Positions 6,398 through 7,695 of a stretch of 7,695 nucleotides of DNA are shown here, piece after piece. A program made the position numbers and the translations under genes. Below the pieces are notes generated by a model. That model did no database searches. It was not told the DNA's origin and saw only the letters and a list, made by a program, of their open reading frames with translations. Each line of letters starts with the position of its first letter. Positions within the stretch are counted from its first letter, which is position 1. The stretch is from Oscillospiraceae bacterium (lineage in GTDB: Bacteria; Bacillota_A; Clostridia; Oscillospirales; Oscillospiraceae): positions 1-7,695 of the forward strand of contig JAGBEM010000124.1 in assembly GCA_017936985.1 (NCBI GenBank), read 5' to 3'.

Positions 6398-6429
6398 AAA
6401 AACCCTGCTGACCATCACGATCAGCAGGG
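6398..6429 (-). terminator. Intrinsic terminator of the isochorismatase gene
   Basis: CCCTGCTGA (6403-6411) and TCAGCAGGG (6421-6429) form a perfect 9-bp stem with a 9-nt loop. On the minus strand the stem is followed by TTTTT (6398-6402). It lies about 58 nt after the stop at 6487. Confidence 0.88.
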
Positions 6430-6486
6430 CGCTCGTTCTATTTCCTACATAGGGCAATTTATAAACTGCATTCGTTTCCTCTCTGA

Positions 6487-6990
6487 TTATTGTAAAGACG
6501 TCGCTACCATCTGATCCAAAGTCACCACTATACAATTTTTGCTTTTATAATATTCCAGCATTACAGGAATCTTTTTCTTATCATAGCTGGTCACGCAGTC
6601 AGATAGAACGGTAACGGCATATCCTGCTTTCGTCATGTTATAGCAGGTAGACTTCACACAAGCGGTTGCATCAGCGCCGGTAATCACAAACTCCGTAATG
6701 CTGTTTTCCTCAATAAATGCACAGAATGCTTCGCTGGTAAGGGCGTTTGTTTTGGTCTTGATGAAAATGTGATCACTCGCGACATGAAGCTCCGGAACGA
6801 TTTCTGCGCCTTTTGTACCAGGAAGGAAATTCTTTGCAGAAGGGGTAATGTTGTTCTGGCAGATGTATACCACATACATTTCTTGTTCAATAGCCCAGTC
6901 TATGGCTTTATTGAGGTTCTCAACGATTTCACGGTAATTCTTTGTAATGTCATTTTGTATGTCAATAACCACAAGTGCTTTATTTTTCAT
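6487..6990 (-). CDS. Isochorismatase-family cysteine hydrolase
   Basis: The 167-residue product has the alpha/beta fold pattern of the isochorismatase/nicotinamidase superfamily. The putative catalytic triad is Asp10 in VVIDIQND, a lysine at 78 or 80 in FIKTKTNALTSEAF, and Cys111 in GADATACVKST, where the preceding segment should hold the family's cis-peptide. Members hydrolyse amides or enol ethers such as nicotinamide, N-carbamoylsarcosine or isochorismate; sequence alone does not give the substrate here. The ATG at 6990 has AAGGAG 8 nt upstream. That site overlaps the stop codon of the GyrI-like remnant, so the two were once cotranscribed. A terminator at 6398-6429 ends the unit. The gene is AT-richer than the hyp operon. 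With its upstream partner truncated, its own promoter is unclear. Confidence 0.87.
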   Translation of the reverse strand: MKNKALVVIDIQNDITKNYREIVENLNKAIDWAIEQEMYVVYICQNNITPSAKNFLPGTKGAEIVPELHVASDHIFIKTKTNALTSEAFCAFIEENSITEFVITGADATACVKSTCYNMTKAGYAVTVLSDCVTSYDKKKIPVMLEYYKSKNCIVVTLDQMVATSLQ

Positions 6991-7003
6991 ATAGCGATCT
7001 CCT

Positions 7004-7156
7004 TTATTGTGTTCTAATCGGATGGCGAATTATGGTTTTCCATTTCTCCGGCGCTGCTTTCCGCGCGTCCGATAAATATATCTCGTGGTGGAGCCTGGTT
7101 TCGTTCATATCGTTCGCATATCCGTTTTCTGCAATATCAAGGTCGCGGATAACATA
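7004..7156 (-). pseudogene. C-terminal remnant of a GyrI-like domain protein
   Basis: The minus strand encodes 50 in-frame residues ending at TAA 7004-7006. They include HEIYLSDARK and KTIIRHPI, which match the usual C-terminal end of GyrI-like small-molecule-binding domain proteins (HEIYLSDPRK, KTVIRHP in relatives, from memory). Family members are normally about 150-200 residues, so the N-terminal two thirds or more is missing. The frame meets a TAG at 7157-7159, exactly where the hairpin-rich segment starts. There is no start codon or ribosome site for the fragment. The stop overlaps the ribosome site of the isochorismatase gene (TAAAGGAG), typical of a former operon. Confidence 0.65.
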
Positions 7157-7162
7157 CTAGAC

Positions 7163-7305
7163 TTTGCAACGCAAAATCGTGTGCCAACAGGGCGCTTTCA
7201 CCCCTATTGGAAACCCCGAAGTAAAGGAACCTGCAGTCCCTTTACAATCCCAGATGCGTTTATGCATCTGTACCCACAAACTGAAAAATGGAGTTTGTGG
7301 CTACA
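7163..7305. other. Hairpin-dense structured element at a gene breakpoint
   Basis: Five stems follow one another: TTTGC/GCAAA (7163-7175), CCAACAGGG/CCCTATTGG with one mismatch (7184-7210), GTAAAGG/CCTTTAC (7221-7245), CAGATGC/GCATCTG (7251-7270) and CCACAAACT/AGTTTGTGG (7274-7300, extended by TGTA/TACA at 7269-7272 and 7302-7305). Small reading frames cross it but have no ribosome site. It starts where the GyrI-like gene is cut. It could be a structured RNA or a non-autonomous mobile element; I do not recognise the family, and the strand cannot be decided because most pairs are Watson-Crick on both strands. Confidence 0.45.
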
Positions 7306-7315
7306 CATCCCAAAA

Positions 7316-7366
7316 CACAAAAACCCCACAGTCGATCCTCCTACAAGGAGAGGAAAGACTGTGGGG
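7316..7366 (-). terminator. Intrinsic terminator of the truncated membrane-protein gene
   Basis: CCCCACAGTC (7324-7333) pairs perfectly with GACTGTGGGG (7357-7366). An inner stem CTCCT/AGGAG (7338-7350) extends the hairpin. On the minus strand a TTTTTGTGTTTT tract follows. The hairpin begins 12 nt after the stop at 7378. Confidence 0.85.
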
Positions 7367-7377
7367 ATTGATTCAAC

Positions 7378-7503
7378 TTATACGCCGAACAGAATCCAAA
7401 TCAGGATGTAATCGGGAACAATAGCGGACAGGATGAACGGAATACCAATCTTGAAGAAGTCGCCGTTCCATAATAAATCTTCCAAAAAGAATTGCCTCAG
7501 CCA
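7378..7503 (-). pseudogene. C-terminal fragment of a membrane protein, probably a transporter
   Basis: The minus strand is open for about 41 codons before TAA 7378-7380, with an in-frame stop upstream at 7504-7506. The end reads as DFFKIGIPFILSAIV followed by a short Asp-Tyr and another hydrophobic run ending FGV, so one or two membrane helices close the protein. The K-I-G-I-P pattern before a helix is reminiscent of the C-termini of secondary ion or organic-anion transporters, but family assignment is not possible from so little. A good terminator directly follows, which supports a genuine gene end. The 5' part is missing: beyond 7503 the sequence becomes the hairpin cluster. The exact breakpoint may lie a little inside, near 7480-7503. 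Confidence 0.55.
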
Positions 7504-7662
7504 TTATACAAGTGAGGTATTAATGGTAGAGCAACTATTATGAGATTTCGGCTAATACTAATTCTCGATAAAAATGTTCAATTTTTATCGAGAAGGCACC
7601 GCCTGATGGCGTTGCCGAATATGTGATTTTCGGAATAGAAAATCACATATTCCCGTCTCATA
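7501..7662. other. Cluster of near-perfect hairpins, possibly a multi-branched RNA or mobile-element end
   Basis: CCATTATAC pairs with GTATTAATGG with one bulge (7501-7526). Then TATGAGA (7539-7545) can close on TCTCATA (7656-7662), reinforced by CGG (7549-7551) with CCG (7653-7655). Inside are three adjoining hairpins with no linkers. The first is a perfect 14-bp stem with TTCTCGATAAAAAT (7562-7594, 5-nt loop). The second is a 9-bp stem with one mismatch (7595-7616). The third is a perfect 15-bp stem beginning GAATATGTGATTTTC (7617-7652, 6-nt loop). No reading frame fits it. It replaces the 5' part of the adjacent membrane-protein gene. I do not recognise the element. Confidence 0.6.
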
Positions 7663-7695
7663 TGATTCTCTAATAAAATGTTTAATCCGGATTGA
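7663..7695. other. AT-rich window edge with a 10-bp palindrome
   Basis: After the hairpin cluster the sequence is AT-rich and non-coding up to the edge. AATCCGGATT (7684-7693) is a perfect palindrome and may belong to a further hairpin continuing outside the window. Confidence 0.3.

Noticed and set aside
6186..6452. 88-codon plus-strand frame after the regulator
   Set aside because: No ribosome site, no recognisable motif, and it runs through the perfect terminator hairpin at 6398-6429.
7085..7424. Two overlapping plus-strand frames across the hairpin-rich segment
   Set aside because: They cross several stems and the terminator, lack ribosome sites, and overlap better-supported minus-strand gene remnants.
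7163..7662. CRISPR array or tRNA suggested by repeated stems
   Set aside because: The stems differ in sequence and spacing, with no repeated unit or spacers, and none has tRNA arm lengths, conserved T-loop bases or a CCA end.

Overview
The window looks like a chromosomal piece of an anaerobic gut-type Clostridia, probably Oscillospiraceae-like. This is inferred from low-to-moderate GC, strong AGGAGG-type ribosome sites, several [4Fe-4S] motifs and HypA/HypB nickel chaperones. It divides into a well-preserved operon with its regulator (about 199-6155) and an AT-richer right-hand part made of gene remnants, terminators and dense hairpin structure (about 6156-7695).

Left part. A tightly packed minus-strand operon is read from about 5295 down to 199. 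In order it holds hypB (4575-5252), a 923-residue multi-cluster flavoprotein oxidoreductase (1800-4571), hypA (1454-1798), a Trp-rich polytopic membrane protein (410-1441), and possibly a small two-helix membrane protein (199-413) that would overlap the previous stop by 4 nt but is out of frame by one base in an A6 run. Intergenic gaps are 1-12 nt and the ribosome sites lie in or against the preceding stop codons. A FadR-type GntR regulator (5448-6155) is transcribed divergently. Each side of the divergent intergenic region carries a perfect TGGTnnnACCA palindrome, the form expected of FadR-subfamily operators. One abuts the hypB ribosome site and the other lies just past the regulator's own promoter. 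This gives a simple model of one repressor controlling both itself and the operon.

The notable point is biological. HypA and HypB normally load nickel into [NiFe]-hydrogenase, but no hydrogenase subunit or HypC-F is present here. The chaperones bracket a large NAD(P)H/FAD/Fe-S protein and sit beside an unusual membrane protein. The cluster may be an uncharacterised nickel-dependent or redox-membrane system, or a nickel module serving an enzyme encoded elsewhere.

Left edge. Bases 1-160 form a long imperfect palindrome with 18-bp ends (17 of 18 matched), like a miniature inverted-repeat element.

Right part. An isochorismatase-family hydrolase (6487-6990, minus) has its own terminator. It follows the last 50 codons of a GyrI-like domain gene (7004-7156) whose 5' end is lost. 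At that breakpoint begins a run of five hairpins (7163-7305). Next come a minus-strand terminator (7316-7366) and the last about 40 codons of a membrane protein (7378-7503), also lacking its 5' end. From 7501 to 7662 the DNA folds into a further series of near-perfect hairpins, three of them with no bases between. The right part looks rearranged by small structured or mobile elements. No rRNA, tRNA or CRISPR array was found.
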